A stretch of DNA of 64,000 nt from Mucilaginibacter sp. (GTDB lineage: Bacteria; Bacteroidota; Bacteroidia; Sphingobacteriales; Sphingobacteriaceae). Below the pieces are notes generated by a model. The model worked only from the letters and a program-made list of their open reading frames with translations. It made no database searches and was not told where the DNA came from. The position numbers and the translations under genes are program-made. The stretch is taken from NCBI GenBank assembly GCA_030445275.1, contig JAUCSE010000069.1, positions 62,001 through 126,000 of the forward strand, in the 5' to 3' direction. Positions 8,478 through 16,635 of the stretch are shown piece after piece (the first letter of the stretch is position 1; every line of letters starts with the position of its first letter).

Positions 8478-9435
8478 CCGGGTTACCATCGATATCAAAC
8501 AAAAAGCTCATCGGTTCTTCCGGATTTTTGATGATCTCAAATAACAGGAAACCCCAGTTTTTCCAGAAGTTTTCTAATACCTGGCCATAAACTTTGGGTA
8601 CCCAATCGTCAAACAAGGGTTTACTGCTGGTGCCGCGCAGTGGCATGGCTTCGATGTATATAATATCCTCTACCGGTAAAATATTATACTCGGGCAGGCG
8701 GTTAAACAAGTAGGCGGAGTAAAAGAACCGGGCGTTCAATTCTTCAAACTGTATTGGATGCAGTATCCGGTCTTTAACCTTTTCTGTTGCTTGTTTGTGG
8801 TAACTGGTGTTGGCACCGTTATCCTGCAGGCAAATGATCAGTCCGAAGTCTTTTATCCTTAATGAAAAAGTAAGCGTGTTGATTTCATCGCGATAGCCAA
8901 ACACATCATCAGCATTATCAACTTTAAATAATAATAGACTGTACGGTTTAAAACCATCCAGCTCAATAGGCAGGTTTAAGCTTTGCAGCATCAAATGCAG
9001 CTGACTAAACTTATGGATAATAGCATGCGACATGCTAAACTCCTCGCCCTGTGCATGCTGCTGCTTGATGCCAGCCTGTATCTCGTTGAATATAATGCCA
9101 TATAATAACTTACCGGCCCATTGAAACAGTTTCAGATCATCCAGCTGCTTTATGGCTTCGTAGCCTGCTTCAAAGGCGGCGGATATTTCGGCTTCCAGCG
9201 GTTCAAGATATTGCTCATTGATGGTGGCACTGCAGGGCAGTTTCAGGTCTTTATAAGTAGCCATGCTTTCGTCAAGCAGTTTAAAGGGTTGGTCCTCCAG
9301 CTTATAACGACTCATGAGCCACTGCGGAAAAACCTGTATCTTTTCTTCTTCAGAATTTAAAGCCTGTCCGGTTAGGAAACATTTGCTGTTACTGAAATTA
9401 AAACGCTCGAACGGTGAATAAATTTGTGCCGACAT
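8446..9435 (-). CDS. Conserved hypothetical protein, cytoplasmic
   Basis: 329 residues with no signal or membrane segment. The N-terminus has FNFSNSKCFLTGQALNSEEEKIQVFPQWLMSRY, a pattern reminiscent of the first zinc-knuckle of HNH-type or reclassified 'C-x-x-T-G' proteins, but no second cysteine pair or HNH core is visible, so I do not assign nuclease activity. The rest is mixed helix and strand with many aromatic residues. It converges on and overlaps the end of the rhomboid gene. The coding assignment rests on length, codon use and lack of a competing frame. Confidence 0.65.
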   Translation of the reverse strand: MSAQIYSPFERFNFSNSKCFLTGQALNSEEEKIQVFPQWLMSRYKLEDQPFKLLDESMATYKDLKLPCSATINEQYLEPLEAEISAAFEAGYEAIKQLDDLKLFQWAGKLLYGIIFNEIQAGIKQQHAQGEEFSMSHAIIHKFSQLHLMLQSLNLPIELDGFKPYSLLLFKVDNADDVFGYRDEINTLTFSLRIKDFGLIICLQDNGANTSYHKQATEKVKDRILHPIQFEELNARFFYSAYLFNRLPEYNILPVEDIIYIEAMPLRGTSSKPLFDDWVPKVYGQVLENFWKNWGFLLFEIIKNPEEPMSFLFDIDGNPVSAASIELPR

Positions 9436-9451
9436 GGACGCAAAGATAAGG

Positions 9452-9712
9452 ATGAATGCAGATGTGCGGATATCCAGATTTCAGATGTACAGATTTTTTT
9501 ACATAAAACAGGGTTTAGAGATGTGCAAATGGTTTAGAGATGTGCAAATATGCAGATGTGCGAATGTGCATATTTTTTTACCTGAAGCATGGTTTATTAC
9601 ATTTCTTATATTATCTACACATCTGCATATTTGCACATCTTAAGTTTTCACATCTGAAATTAATTTCTTATATCATCTGCACATCTGCATATTTGCACAT
9701 CCGCACATTTGG
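9452..9712. repeat. Inverted word-repeat element (GATGTGCAAATATGC family)
   Basis: The 285-nt gap between the divergent hypothetical and epimerase genes consists almost entirely of drifting copies of GATGTGCAAAT and ATGCAGATGTGCG. The 22-nt word at 9539-9560 has two exact reverse complements, at 9618-9639 and 9680-9701. Shorter partial copies lie at 9457, 9482 and 9516. The same words recur behind the esterase genes at about 59622-59660 and 60615-60655. No gene is visible here. Confidence 0.8.
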
Positions 9713-9720
9713 TTTTTAAC

Positions 9721-10731
9721 ATGGAACTGACATATCAACCCTTTGAACTGCAATTAAAGCACGCTTTTACCATAGCCAAGTTTTCGCGCACCTCAACCCC
9801 GGTAATGCTGGTGCAAATTAAACATGAAGGTTACACCGGTTACGGCGAGGCCTCTATGGTGCCCTACATGGGCGAAAGCCATCAAACCGCTACAGATTTT
9901 CTGAGCAAGGTTGATATCAGCCAATTCAGTTATCCTATTGATTTTGGGGCCGTGATCAATTACCTGGATAGCATTGCGCCCGGTAACCCGGCTATCAAAG
10001 CTGCTATTGATATTGCCCTGCATGATCTGGATGGTAAAATAAAGCAGCAACCTTGCTGGCAGCTGTTAGGCAGCAACCTTGCCCAAATGCCGGTAACCAG
10101 CTTTACCATAGGCATTGATACGCCCGAAATGATCATTAAAAAAGTAAAGGAAGCTGAAGGTTTCAAAGTGATCAAGGTAAAGCTTGGCCGCGATACGGAT
10201 AAGGAACTCATCAGCACTATACGTTCGGTTACCGATGTACCCCTTTATGTGGATGCCAACCAGGGCTGGACAGACTTGCAACAAAGCCTGGATATGACCT
10301 ACTGGCTGCAGGAACAAGGTGTACAGCTTATAGAACAGCCCATGCTTAAAACCGATCCCGACAGCAATGCCTGGCTCACCGAGCGCAGCCCCATCCCTAT
10401 TATTGGCGATGAAGCTGTACAGCGTTTTGAAGATGTAGACAAGGCCAAAGGTGTATATACCGGCATCAATATCAAACTCATGAAATCGGCAGGGATATAT
10501 GAGGCTACCCGGATGATTAAAAGGGCGCGGGAACTAGATCTGAAAATCATGATTGGCTGCATGACCGAAACCAGCTGCGCCGCCCTCGCTGGTCTGGCGC
10601 TGGCTCCGCAAAGCGACTGGGTTGATCTGGACGGCCCATTCCTGGTGAGCAACAACCCCTACCAGATGCCGGAGTTTACCGATGGCAAATATGTGCTGAA
10701 TAATGATGCAGGATTGGGTATCAGATTTTAA
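9721..10731 (+). CDS. Dipeptide epimerase (L-Ala-D/L-Glu epimerase type), enolase superfamily
   Basis: 336 residues from the ATG at 9721; the upstream TTG at 9711 region lies inside the repeat. Enolase-superfamily residues are all present: K152-V-K154 in VIKVKLGRD, metal ligands D178 (YVDANQGW), E205 (IEQPM) and D230 (IGDEAV), and catalytic K252 (NIKLMKSAG). MIGCMTETSCA and DLDGPFL are typical of the dipeptide epimerase branch, which converts L-Ala-D-Glu from murein recycling to L-Ala-L-Glu. Substrate specificity beyond a dipeptide is inference. The gene stands alone, followed by repeat-rich DNA. Confidence 0.9.
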   Translation: MELTYQPFELQLKHAFTIAKFSRTSTPVMLVQIKHEGYTGYGEASMVPYMGESHQTATDFLSKVDISQFSYPIDFGAVINYLDSIAPGNPAIKAAIDIALHDLDGKIKQQPCWQLLGSNLAQMPVTSFTIGIDTPEMIIKKVKEAEGFKVIKVKLGRDTDKELISTIRSVTDVPLYVDANQGWTDLQQSLDMTYWLQEQGVQLIEQPMLKTDPDSNAWLTERSPIPIIGDEAVQRFEDVDKAKGVYTGINIKLMKSAGIYEATRMIKRARELDLKIMIGCMTETSCAALAGLALAPQSDWVDLDGPFLVSNNPYQMPEFTDGKYVLNNDAGLGIRF

Positions 10732-11028
10732 ATTACCACTAATTGCACGGATTAGTACGAATAGCCTGTTATGCCTTGCAGTGTTCCGTGTTCGGATGTT
10801 CGCGTGTCCCCAAAACCCGAGCAAGCCCCGAACAAAATCAGAACACGAATCCGAACAAAAACCGAACATATTGAAAATCAACAATATAAATTGTTTTAAT
10901 TGTTTCGAACAATATATATAGCGAGAAAGGCGGCGATTAGAATACCTGGTCATCCCCGCCAGCCGGCGGATGGACCACCTCTTCGCCTGCGGTGGAAAGA
11001 GGGTGTTTGAAAAACATTCCTCTCCACG

Positions 11029-11109
11029 CGTCATTGCGAGGTACGAAGCAATCTCTTTAGGGCAAGTAGTAGACTTGCATGATGAGATTGCCACGCTGCG
11101 CTCAATGAC
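11029..11109. repeat. REP-like element, family A
   Basis: The left arm is GTCATTGCGAGGTACGAAGC followed by AATCTC. The right arm read on the minus strand is GTCATTGAGCGCAGCGTGGC followed by AATCT. Each arm closes on itself by ATTG/CAAT, and the two arms pair imperfectly with each other. It lies between convergent genes and directly beside a family B copy. Confidence 0.8.
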
Positions 11110-11124
11110 ATGTTATTTTGCATT

Positions 11125-11200
11125 GTCATCCTGAGGTACGAAGGATCTATTCGCCGAAATGCATATCGCAAAACAGATGCTTCACTCCGTTCAGCATGAC
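11125..11200. repeat. REP-like element, family B
   Basis: The left arm has GTCATCC...GGATCT with loop TGAGGTACGAA. The right arm on the minus strand has GTCATGC...GCATCT with loop TGAACGGAGTGAA. Length is about 76 nt, as in the other family B copies. It sits 49 nt beyond the SPFH stop. Confidence 0.8.
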
Positions 11201-11248
11201 AACTATTATAAAAAATGACCTAGTGACGCAATGCCCTAATGACAAAAG

Positions 11249-12154
11249 CTATTTATCACTCAACATAATCGGCGTTCCCTTGCCTCCGCCAATAATGATC
11301 ACTTTGGCATTGGGTGATAGGGCTATTTCCTTTTGGGCTTTGATGGCTTCGTATTGGAGTTGCTTGTCTGACAGGCCGGTGGACAGGATTTTCTGATAAT
11401 CGGCTATACCTTGCGCCTCTACGCGCTTGCGTTCGGCTTCCTGGCGTTCCTTTTGCAGTACAAACTGCATTTTCTGGGCATCCTGCTCAGCATTGATCTT
11501 TGATTCGATGCTGGCCCTTACCGAAGCGGGCAGGGTAATGTTACGCACCAGGATCTGCTGCAGCTCCAGTCCCCTTTTGGCAAAGTTTGCAGTAATATAG
11601 CGGTTTATTTTATCCTGAAACTCCTGGCGCTTGGTGGAGTACAGATCAACAGCGGCGTAGTTAACCGCATTGTCGCGAATAGCAGTCCGCGAAACCGGGC
11701 GGACTATCTTATCAATGTAGTTTTCGCCAATGTTCTGCATAATATAAGGAGCCTTATCCGGACTTACCTTATACAGTACCGAAAGATCAATGGTAACTTC
11801 GAGCCCATCGCTCGATAATACCCGGATGGCATCATCACCTTCCTTTTGGCCCTCGTTATTCACGGCGCTCATGGTGTACGTTTGGGTCTGAATATCAAAC
11901 GTGGTGATCTCCACAACAGGGTTAATGATGTGCAAACCGCTTTCCAGTACATTATCCTGTACTTTACCAAAAAGGGTTTGCACACCAACTTTGCCCGGTT
12001 CAATAACTTTAAACATGGATAGTAGTAATCCAACGGCTACCATAACTATTCCGGCAGTGGTTATAATCCCACTAAACCTACCGGCAGGTTCTGGTGAACG
12101 TTTGAGCACTATACCCACAACGAGCACAATAACTCCTAAGATTGCTATAAACAT
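11249..12154 (-). CDS. SPFH/prohibitin-like membrane protein
   Basis: 301 residues. Two N-terminal hydrophobic segments (residues about 2-18 and 28-48) are followed by an SPFH domain: VIEPGKVGVQTLFGKVQDNVLESGLHIINPV and DGLEVTIDLSVLYKVSPDKAP are canonical strands, and TAIRDNAVNYAAVDLYSTKRQEFQDKI the following helices. Residues about 215-275 form a charged coiled coil (QDAQKMQFVLQKERQEAERKRVEAQG). Such proteins form ring-like membrane scaffolds, often controlling FtsH-type proteases; the partner here is unknown. Start ATG at 12154. A 62-residue membrane protein and a rhodanese lie just upstream in the same direction and may be co-transcribed. Confidence 0.9.
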   Translation of the reverse strand: MFIAILGVIVLVVGIVLKRSPEPAGRFSGIITTAGIVMVAVGLLLSMFKVIEPGKVGVQTLFGKVQDNVLESGLHIINPVVEITTFDIQTQTYTMSAVNNEGQKEGDDAIRVLSSDGLEVTIDLSVLYKVSPDKAPYIMQNIGENYIDKIVRPVSRTAIRDNAVNYAAVDLYSTKRQEFQDKINRYITANFAKRGLELQQILVRNITLPASVRASIESKINAEQDAQKMQFVLQKERQEAERKRVEAQGIADYQKILSTGLSDKQLQYEAIKAQKEIALSPNAKVIIIGGGKGTPIMLSDK

Positions 12155-12163
12155 GCAATGAAG

Positions 12164-12352
12164 TTACTGCTTTTTTTGCGAGTTCTTTACGTCTTTTAAC
12201 AGTCTTATTTTCAATACAATAATTACGCCTCCAAGCAGTATGGCAGCGCCCAGCATAGTAAAATTTTTATCCGTATTTGCCTTGTAGGCTACAAACAGGC
12301 ATAAAACAATACCTACTGTGTACAATACGTTCAACACTAACTTAAAACCCAT
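12164..12352 (-). CDS. Small two-helix membrane protein, hypothetical
   Basis: 62 residues from the ATG at 12352 (MGFKLVLNVLYTVG). Two hydrophobic segments (residues 3-21 and 32-48) enclose a short polar loop KANTDKNF, and the tail is basic (RLLKDVKNSQKKQ), which suggests an inner-membrane protein with both ends inside. A longer reading from 12406 would overlap the end of the rhodanese gene and is not needed. It sits 9 nt upstream of the SPFH gene and directly follows the rhodanese gene. I do not recognise the family. Confidence 0.7.
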   Translation of the reverse strand: MGFKLVLNVLYTVGIVLCLFVAYKANTDKNFTMLGAAILLGGVIIVLKIRLLKDVKNSQKKQ

Positions 12353-12353
12353 A

Positions 12354-12668
12354 TTAATATACGCTAAGGTTAGGGTCAATTTCTGCCGCCCAGGCCAAAA
12401 TACCACCCTGCAAATTTGAAAGATTAGTGTAGCCTAATTGCTCCAGTTGCATAATGGCTGCCGCACTGCGTTTTCCGCTGCGGCACATCACCACAACCGG
12501 TTTATCTTTGCTTACTTTATCGGCTTCAATTAAAATGCCGCCAAGCGGTATTGATTGTCCACCCAGGTTTGATGTTTCATATTCAAAATCTTCTCTTACG
12601 TCAATCAGCTGAAAATCTTCGCCTTTATCAATTTTTTCTTTTAGTTCCTGTACGGTTATCTCGTTCAT
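12354..12668 (-). CDS. Rhodanese-like domain protein
   Basis: 104 residues from ATG 12668, a single cytoplasmic rhodanese domain. The active-site loop is CRSGKRS with the catalytic cysteine, preceded by DKPVVVM and by the structural motif QLIDVREDFEYE; the domain ends with the family-typical NLQGGILAWA. Single-domain members transfer sulfane sulfur or shuttle persulfides. A reading that starts further upstream at 12713 is less likely because the conserved domain begins right after the ATG. The two downstream genes run in the same direction with 1 and 9 nt gaps, which implies one operon. Confidence 0.92.
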   Translation of the reverse strand: MNEITVQELKEKIDKGEDFQLIDVREDFEYETSNLGGQSIPLGGILIEADKVSKDKPVVVMCRSGKRSAAAIMQLEQLGYTNLSNLQGGILAWAAEIDPNLSVY

Positions 12669-12687
12669 GTCAAATAAAATTATAATC

Positions 12688-12695
12688 CAAAGGTA
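12688..12695 (-). promoter_or_regulatory. Candidate -7 box (TACCTTTG) for the rhodanese operon
   Basis: On the minus strand TACCTTTG matches TAnnTTTG and lies 19 nt before the rhodanese ATG. The nearest upstream TTG has a 15-nt spacer, shorter than usual, so the -33 box is unsure. Confidence 0.35.
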
Positions 12696-12876
12696 GCTTT
12701 TTTTCCATATCAAATAATTAAGCCCGATTTTTGTAACAATCCATGCACAAGTGCGTTTTATGTATAATATTGCACAATATTTGTGTTTTGATACAATTAC
12801 GTGTCTTAAAACATAACGATAGAGGGTTAAAAGCTTACACAGCTATAATACTCTTATCACTAAAAATATCATATAG

Positions 12877-13995
12877 ATGAAAAAAGTCACACGCTTTTTC
12901 TGGTTTTGTTCAGGAGCGCATATCGATACTCTAAAAAAATATCCTATTGAGCATAACAAATATGTAGGTATTGGCGCCACCATATTTTTCACCGCCTTGT
13001 TTGCTTCGCTATCAGGTGGTTATGCCATGTATTTTGTTTTTAACGGGGATGCTTTTGCCGTAGGCTTTGCCATTTTATTTGGCCTGATATGGGGTACCGC
13101 CATTTTTAACATGGACCGCTACATTGTATCGAGTATTAATAAAGATGGCAGCACCAACCAGCAGATATTGCAGGCTTCGCCACGTATTTTGCTGGCCATT
13201 ATGATTGGGGTAGTTATATCGCGCCCGCTTGAACTCAAGATATTTGATAAAGAGATACGCCAGAAATTAAAAACATCGTACCTGAAAGGGCAACATCGTA
13301 AAATTGATACCCTCGAAAAAACCTATCAGCAAAAATACGCGATGGAGATGGGTAAGAACGGCGACCTCAAAAAGGAAAAGGATTCGTTGGAGCGGGATAT
13401 TAACCGCTCTCGTTTTCAGCTTAATCAGGAGGTTTTTGGCGACAAAACCAACCAAACATCAGGAATAACCGGTTACGGCACCTACGCCAAGCAAAAACAG
13501 GCTGTATTGGAAGAAAAAGAGAGTCGCCTGAAAACTGTGACGGACAATCTGGGGCAGATGGACCAGTACCTGGCTGCGCGTAAGGACTACGAGGGCTTGA
13601 ACAGCACCCGGCTTTTCTCCGAACATCAGCTAGACAGTTTAGCCAATGTTGCCGGTTTCAGCGATCGTAACTGGGCGCTGGGACAATTGACCTATAATGA
13701 GAATGGTACGCGCGATCTGGATACTTACCTGGCTATATCATTCATAGGCTACCTGTTTATATTGTTTGAGTGTTTGCCGGTATTTGTAAAGCTGATGTCG
13801 CCCAAGGGGCCATATGATGTGGCCATCGCCAAAACATCAGAGGCCAACCTCCACTTTGCCGAAAAGGATAAGGACCGCGATATAGCCGTTACCGATAACA
13901 TCTACGATCATAATGTAGATACCGATATTCAACGACGAAAGAAGATCATCAGCTCACAATCAGATTATGATTATGAGCGGCATAGTTATGAGTAA
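12877..13995 (+). CDS. DUF4407 domain membrane protein
   Basis: 372 residues. The N-terminus WFCSGAHIDTLKKYPIEHNKYVGIGATIFFTALFASLSGGYAMYF matches the DUF4407 family, with two membrane segments, then GLIWGTAIFNMDRYIVSS, a third segment around residue 105-120, a long polar coiled-coil region (residues about 135-265, rich in K, E, Q) and a last membrane segment at about residue 290-310. The family has no known function; the shape suggests a membrane protein with a large extramembrane coiled coil. It stands alone and is followed by a REP-like element. Confidence 0.9.
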   Translation: MKKVTRFFWFCSGAHIDTLKKYPIEHNKYVGIGATIFFTALFASLSGGYAMYFVFNGDAFAVGFAILFGLIWGTAIFNMDRYIVSSINKDGSTNQQILQASPRILLAIMIGVVISRPLELKIFDKEIRQKLKTSYLKGQHRKIDTLEKTYQQKYAMEMGKNGDLKKEKDSLERDINRSRFQLNQEVFGDKTNQTSGITGYGTYAKQKQAVLEEKESRLKTVTDNLGQMDQYLAARKDYEGLNSTRLFSEHQLDSLANVAGFSDRNWALGQLTYNENGTRDLDTYLAISFIGYLFILFECLPVFVKLMSPKGPYDVAIAKTSEANLHFAEKDKDRDIAVTDNIYDHNVDTDIQRRKKIISSQSDYDYERHSYE

Positions 13996-14018
13996 GTAGA
14001 TAATCGGCATAATAAACG

Positions 14019-14115
14019 CGTCATTGCGAGGTACGAAGCAATCTCTACGTAGGCCGGTCAACTATGCAAGTTTGCTCTGTACAGTATAGAGATTGCTTCG
14101 TACCTCGCAATGACG
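14019..14115. repeat. REP-like element, family A, near-perfect palindrome
   Basis: CGTCATTGCGAGGTACGAAG followed by CAATCTCTA is mirrored exactly by TAGAGATTG then CTTCGTACCTCGCAATGACG. About 41 nt separate the arms. Each arm also pairs with itself through ATTGC and GCAAT. It lies between convergent genes (DUF4407 and the CE2-like esterase) and may terminate both. Confidence 0.88.
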
Positions 14116-14145
14116 TGAATTTTAATTATCTAAAAACCTTGTACC

Positions 14146-15219
14146 CTACCACCCTTTAAGCTGTTTCAAATAAGCGGTTAATTCATCAGCTATAAACTGA
14201 TGTTCTTTCATATCGGGGTGCTGGCCGCAACCCTGGTAATATCTTTTAGTGAAAAAATATCTAGATACTTTTTTATCGCCGCTGGTATTAGCTTGTTCGG
14301 TAATAGCGGTTAGGTAGCGTTGCAGTGCTCCGTTTAGTTTTTCGTCGGCCATGGGGCTGCTTAAGCAAACAATATCGGCATCCGGGTATTTTTGCCTTAA
14401 GGTTTTGATAAACTTAAAATACACATCGCAATAAAGTATGGAGTCCTGTACGCCATCATTTTGGCCCAGGCATACGGTAACTACATCGGGCTGGTAACGT
14501 TTAAAATCCCAGGCAAGGGAATCATTGCGTAGGTAAACCTTATCAAACACATGAGGCATAGATATACTCATACCACAACAACTGTGCACCAGGCCTATGC
14601 CCGACACAGAGGTGAGCTGCCACTGCGCATCAAGATTGCGGGAGGTGAGCGGGCCATAGCTCATGTAAGCGTTATGCTGATCGTACCATTGGCCTTTACC
14701 ACACGGTGTGGTTGATACATCCATAGAAGCTCCGCTGGTAATAGAATCGCCTATGTACTCAATTTTATGTTTCGGTTTGGCAGGCGGTGGTAACAGCTGA
14801 TGGCACCTGATCCCCACAAAATCAATATATCCCATCTGCGATTCGGTATCTTTACAAATAACAATGGTATGCTCGCCATTGGTAAGTCCTTCGGCCACGG
14901 TGATCACATTTGTTTTACCGGTTGTTTGTATGCGGTAAGGTTTGTTGTTATCAACGGCTATTTCCAGGTAATTATGAGTTTTACCATATTGCACTTCATC
15001 GTTGATCAGTAATTCGCACTTTTCACCCTTAAAGCGGGCTTTAATATAAACTCCCGGCGCCCACATGCGAGGTTTTAAAGGGTTTGAAAAATCAATGCGT
15101 CCTACGTATTGTATGTTGGCATTATTAGCTTTATACAATTTAAGATGATCACTTGCATTGGCACCCAGCGATAGTTGCAGGAGCATGGCAAAAAGTAAAC
15201 CGGTTATATATTTTATCAT
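14146..15219 (-). CDS. Secreted SGNH esterase, carbohydrate esterase family 2-like
   Basis: 357 residues from ATG 15219 with a Sec signal (MIKYITGLLFAMLLQLSLGANA). Residues about 30-140 form a jelly-roll domain (VGRIDFSNPLKPRMWAPGVYIKARFKG) and the rest an SGNH hydrolase: block I IEYIGDSITSGA with nucleophile serine, block III VCLGQNDG with the asparagine, block V CGQHPDMKEH with the histidine. This two-domain order is that of CE2 deacetylases, which remove acetyl groups from xylan or glucomannan. The gene is about 4.7 kb from a GH26 mannanase-type gene. A TTG nine bases upstream could also start it. Confidence 0.87.
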   Translation of the reverse strand: MIKYITGLLFAMLLQLSLGANASDHLKLYKANNANIQYVGRIDFSNPLKPRMWAPGVYIKARFKGEKCELLINDEVQYGKTHNYLEIAVDNNKPYRIQTTGKTNVITVAEGLTNGEHTIVICKDTESQMGYIDFVGIRCHQLLPPPAKPKHKIEYIGDSITSGASMDVSTTPCGKGQWYDQHNAYMSYGPLTSRNLDAQWQLTSVSGIGLVHSCCGMSISMPHVFDKVYLRNDSLAWDFKRYQPDVVTVCLGQNDGVQDSILYCDVYFKFIKTLRQKYPDADIVCLSSPMADEKLNGALQRYLTAITEQANTSGDKKVSRYFFTKRYYQGCGQHPDMKEHQFIADELTAYLKQLKGW

Positions 15220-15313
15220 AGCAGGCAAACAATATAGCGGTAAAATTAGTGATTTAACAACACGGCGTGCACACTTTTATATTAATTATGGCTTATTATA
15301 GTTTGCCTTAAAC

Positions 15314-15353
15314 GCAAAACAGGCTACCTCAATAATGAAGCAGCCTGTTTTGC
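15314..15353 (-). terminator. Hairpin terminator behind the DUF6515 gene
   Basis: GCAAAACAGGCT (15314-15325) pairs perfectly with AGCCTGTTTTGC (15342-15353), a 12-bp stem with a 16-nt loop, 17 nt past the stop codon. No long U run follows on the minus strand, so it may work as hairpin only. Confidence 0.7.
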
Positions 15354-15369
15354 TTAGAAAAAATATTAT

Positions 15370-16476
15370 TTATTGCTGATTCTGATCGGCAGGATCGTCG
15401 CTTGGTGTACCTACTATTTTGTAGGCTTTATTACCATTGTTATCAGTTGTTTCCTGGTAATAAAAGCCATCAGGAGATACAAAAAGCTTCTCGCCATTAA
15501 TCTTTATCTTTCTGCTGTCGTCAGGTAACTGGCTAACAATATCACCTATTTGAGGTGCTTGTTGCACATTGCCATTACCACCGTTATCAGTATTCAGCTC
15601 ACCATCTTTACCTGCAATAACATAAGAGGCAGTTCCGTCATCTTTAGTGATCGGTTGATAGTAAACACCGTTTGATTCATAATACTGCTCGCCATTGATC
15701 ATGATTGATTGAGCATCTTTAGGAAGGCTTTTAATTTCGGCCCCTACCGGTGGTTCAACCACAGTATATTGATCATTCACTTGCTGATAGTATAAACCAT
15801 CGCTATAGTAGTATTGATAATCGCCCCAAAAAAATGGATAATAACCAAAAGGTAAAAATCCTATGCTAAAACCAAGACGTGGTAAATAGTATGAGTTGTA
15901 GTAGTTACGGTATGGATAGTAATAGTGGCTACCAAAGTACCCACCACGGCCACCATAACGATAACCTGCACCACCACGATATCCGTAATTATTGCCACCA
16001 TATCTGTAATATGTGCCACGGCCGCCGTTATAGCTGCTTCTGGCAACACTGGCATATCCACGGTTACTACCACCATAAGAGCGGGTTGCTACACCGTTAC
16101 TAGTACGGTTAGCACCAGGTGCTACAGCTATATTGCCACGGTTTCCCGTTCCGTAAGTACGTTGTGGAGCTGCAGTTACATTGCTGCGTGTGGCAGTACC
16201 ATAAGTACGTTGTGGAGAAGCTACTGCAGCGCGTGAACCGCCGCCGCCATTAAAAGACGGGCGTGAAACAGAGGCATTGCCTCCTGAAGACCTGGAAAAA
16301 CCACCGCCTCCACCGCCGCCTGATGATCTGGCGCCACCGCCACCGCCGCCACCACCGCCTGACGACCTTCCACCGCCGCCGCCGCTGCTGCGTTGTGCAT
16401 CAGCATTAAAAGCTAAGGACAAACACAAAAGGCTACCTAATGCGAATGAAAATAAATTTTTATATGTCCGTTTCAT
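15370..16476 (-). CDS. Glycine-rich DUF6515 family secreted protein
   Basis: 368 residues with a Sec signal ending at FNADAQ. Residues about 28-90 are low-complexity Gly/Ser with Arg (RSSGGGGG units), followed by TYGTATRSN/TYGTGNRGN near-repeats and a Tyr/Gly/Arg-rich stretch to about residue 195. Then comes LPRLGFSIGFLPFGYYPFFWGDYQYYYSDGLYY and two DUF6515-type modules with INGEQYYESNGVYYQ and INGEKLFVSPDGFYYQE. Function is unknown; it is probably a cell-envelope or extracellular protein. The stop is followed by a hairpin terminator. The GC-skewed repeat DNA creates long open frames on both strands that are not genes. Confidence 0.85.
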   Translation of the reverse strand: MKRTYKNLFSFALGSLLCLSLAFNADAQRSSGGGGGRSSGGGGGGGGGARSSGGGGGGGFSRSSGGNASVSRPSFNGGGGSRAAVASPQRTYGTATRSNVTAAPQRTYGTGNRGNIAVAPGANRTSNGVATRSYGGSNRGYASVARSSYNGGRGTYYRYGGNNYGYRGGAGYRYGGRGGYFGSHYYYPYRNYYNSYYLPRLGFSIGFLPFGYYPFFWGDYQYYYSDGLYYQQVNDQYTVVEPPVGAEIKSLPKDAQSIMINGEQYYESNGVYYQPITKDDGTASYVIAGKDGELNTDNGGNGNVQQAPQIGDIVSQLPDDSRKIKINGEKLFVSPDGFYYQETTDNNGNKAYKIVGTPSDDPADQNQQ

Positions 16477-16635
16477 GATGTAAGATTTTTAACATGACCA
16501 GCTGGTATTTTTGCCGGTTATAAATATATAGACTAATAAATGTATAAACGGTTTAACGCGTATTTAATTATTTTTAACAAAAAGCACACCAACATTTTTT
16601 AAACTACTTAAAAAGCTTAATTATAAGCCATTTAG

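Larger units (their letters stand above)
10732..11248. other. Repeat-filled intergenic region, no gene seen
   Basis: The gap between the convergent epimerase and SPFH genes has no supported gene. It contains a loose word-repeat hairpin (left arm 10781-10809 with GTGTTCGGATGTTCG, right arm 10830-10866 with GAACACGAATCCGAAC), a GC-rich CCCCGCCAGCCGGCGG hairpin at about 10954-10969, a family A REP-like element at 11029-11109 and a family B element at 11125-11200. Reading frames across it on either strand follow these repeats and have no protein signature. Confidence 0.7.

Noticed and set aside
9434..9643. A 69-residue plus-strand frame starting next to the hypothetical gene
   Set aside because: It lies in the GATGTGC word element and its translation is just repeated words.
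10534..11094. A 186-residue minus-strand frame across the epimerase end and the repeats
   Set aside because: It runs through a REP-like element and the conserved end of the epimerase; no domain is visible.
15879..16483. Several plus-strand frames opposite the DUF6515 gene, including a proline-rich one
   Set aside because: They are complements of Gly/Ser and Tyr/Gly repeat codons and have no start context or family match.
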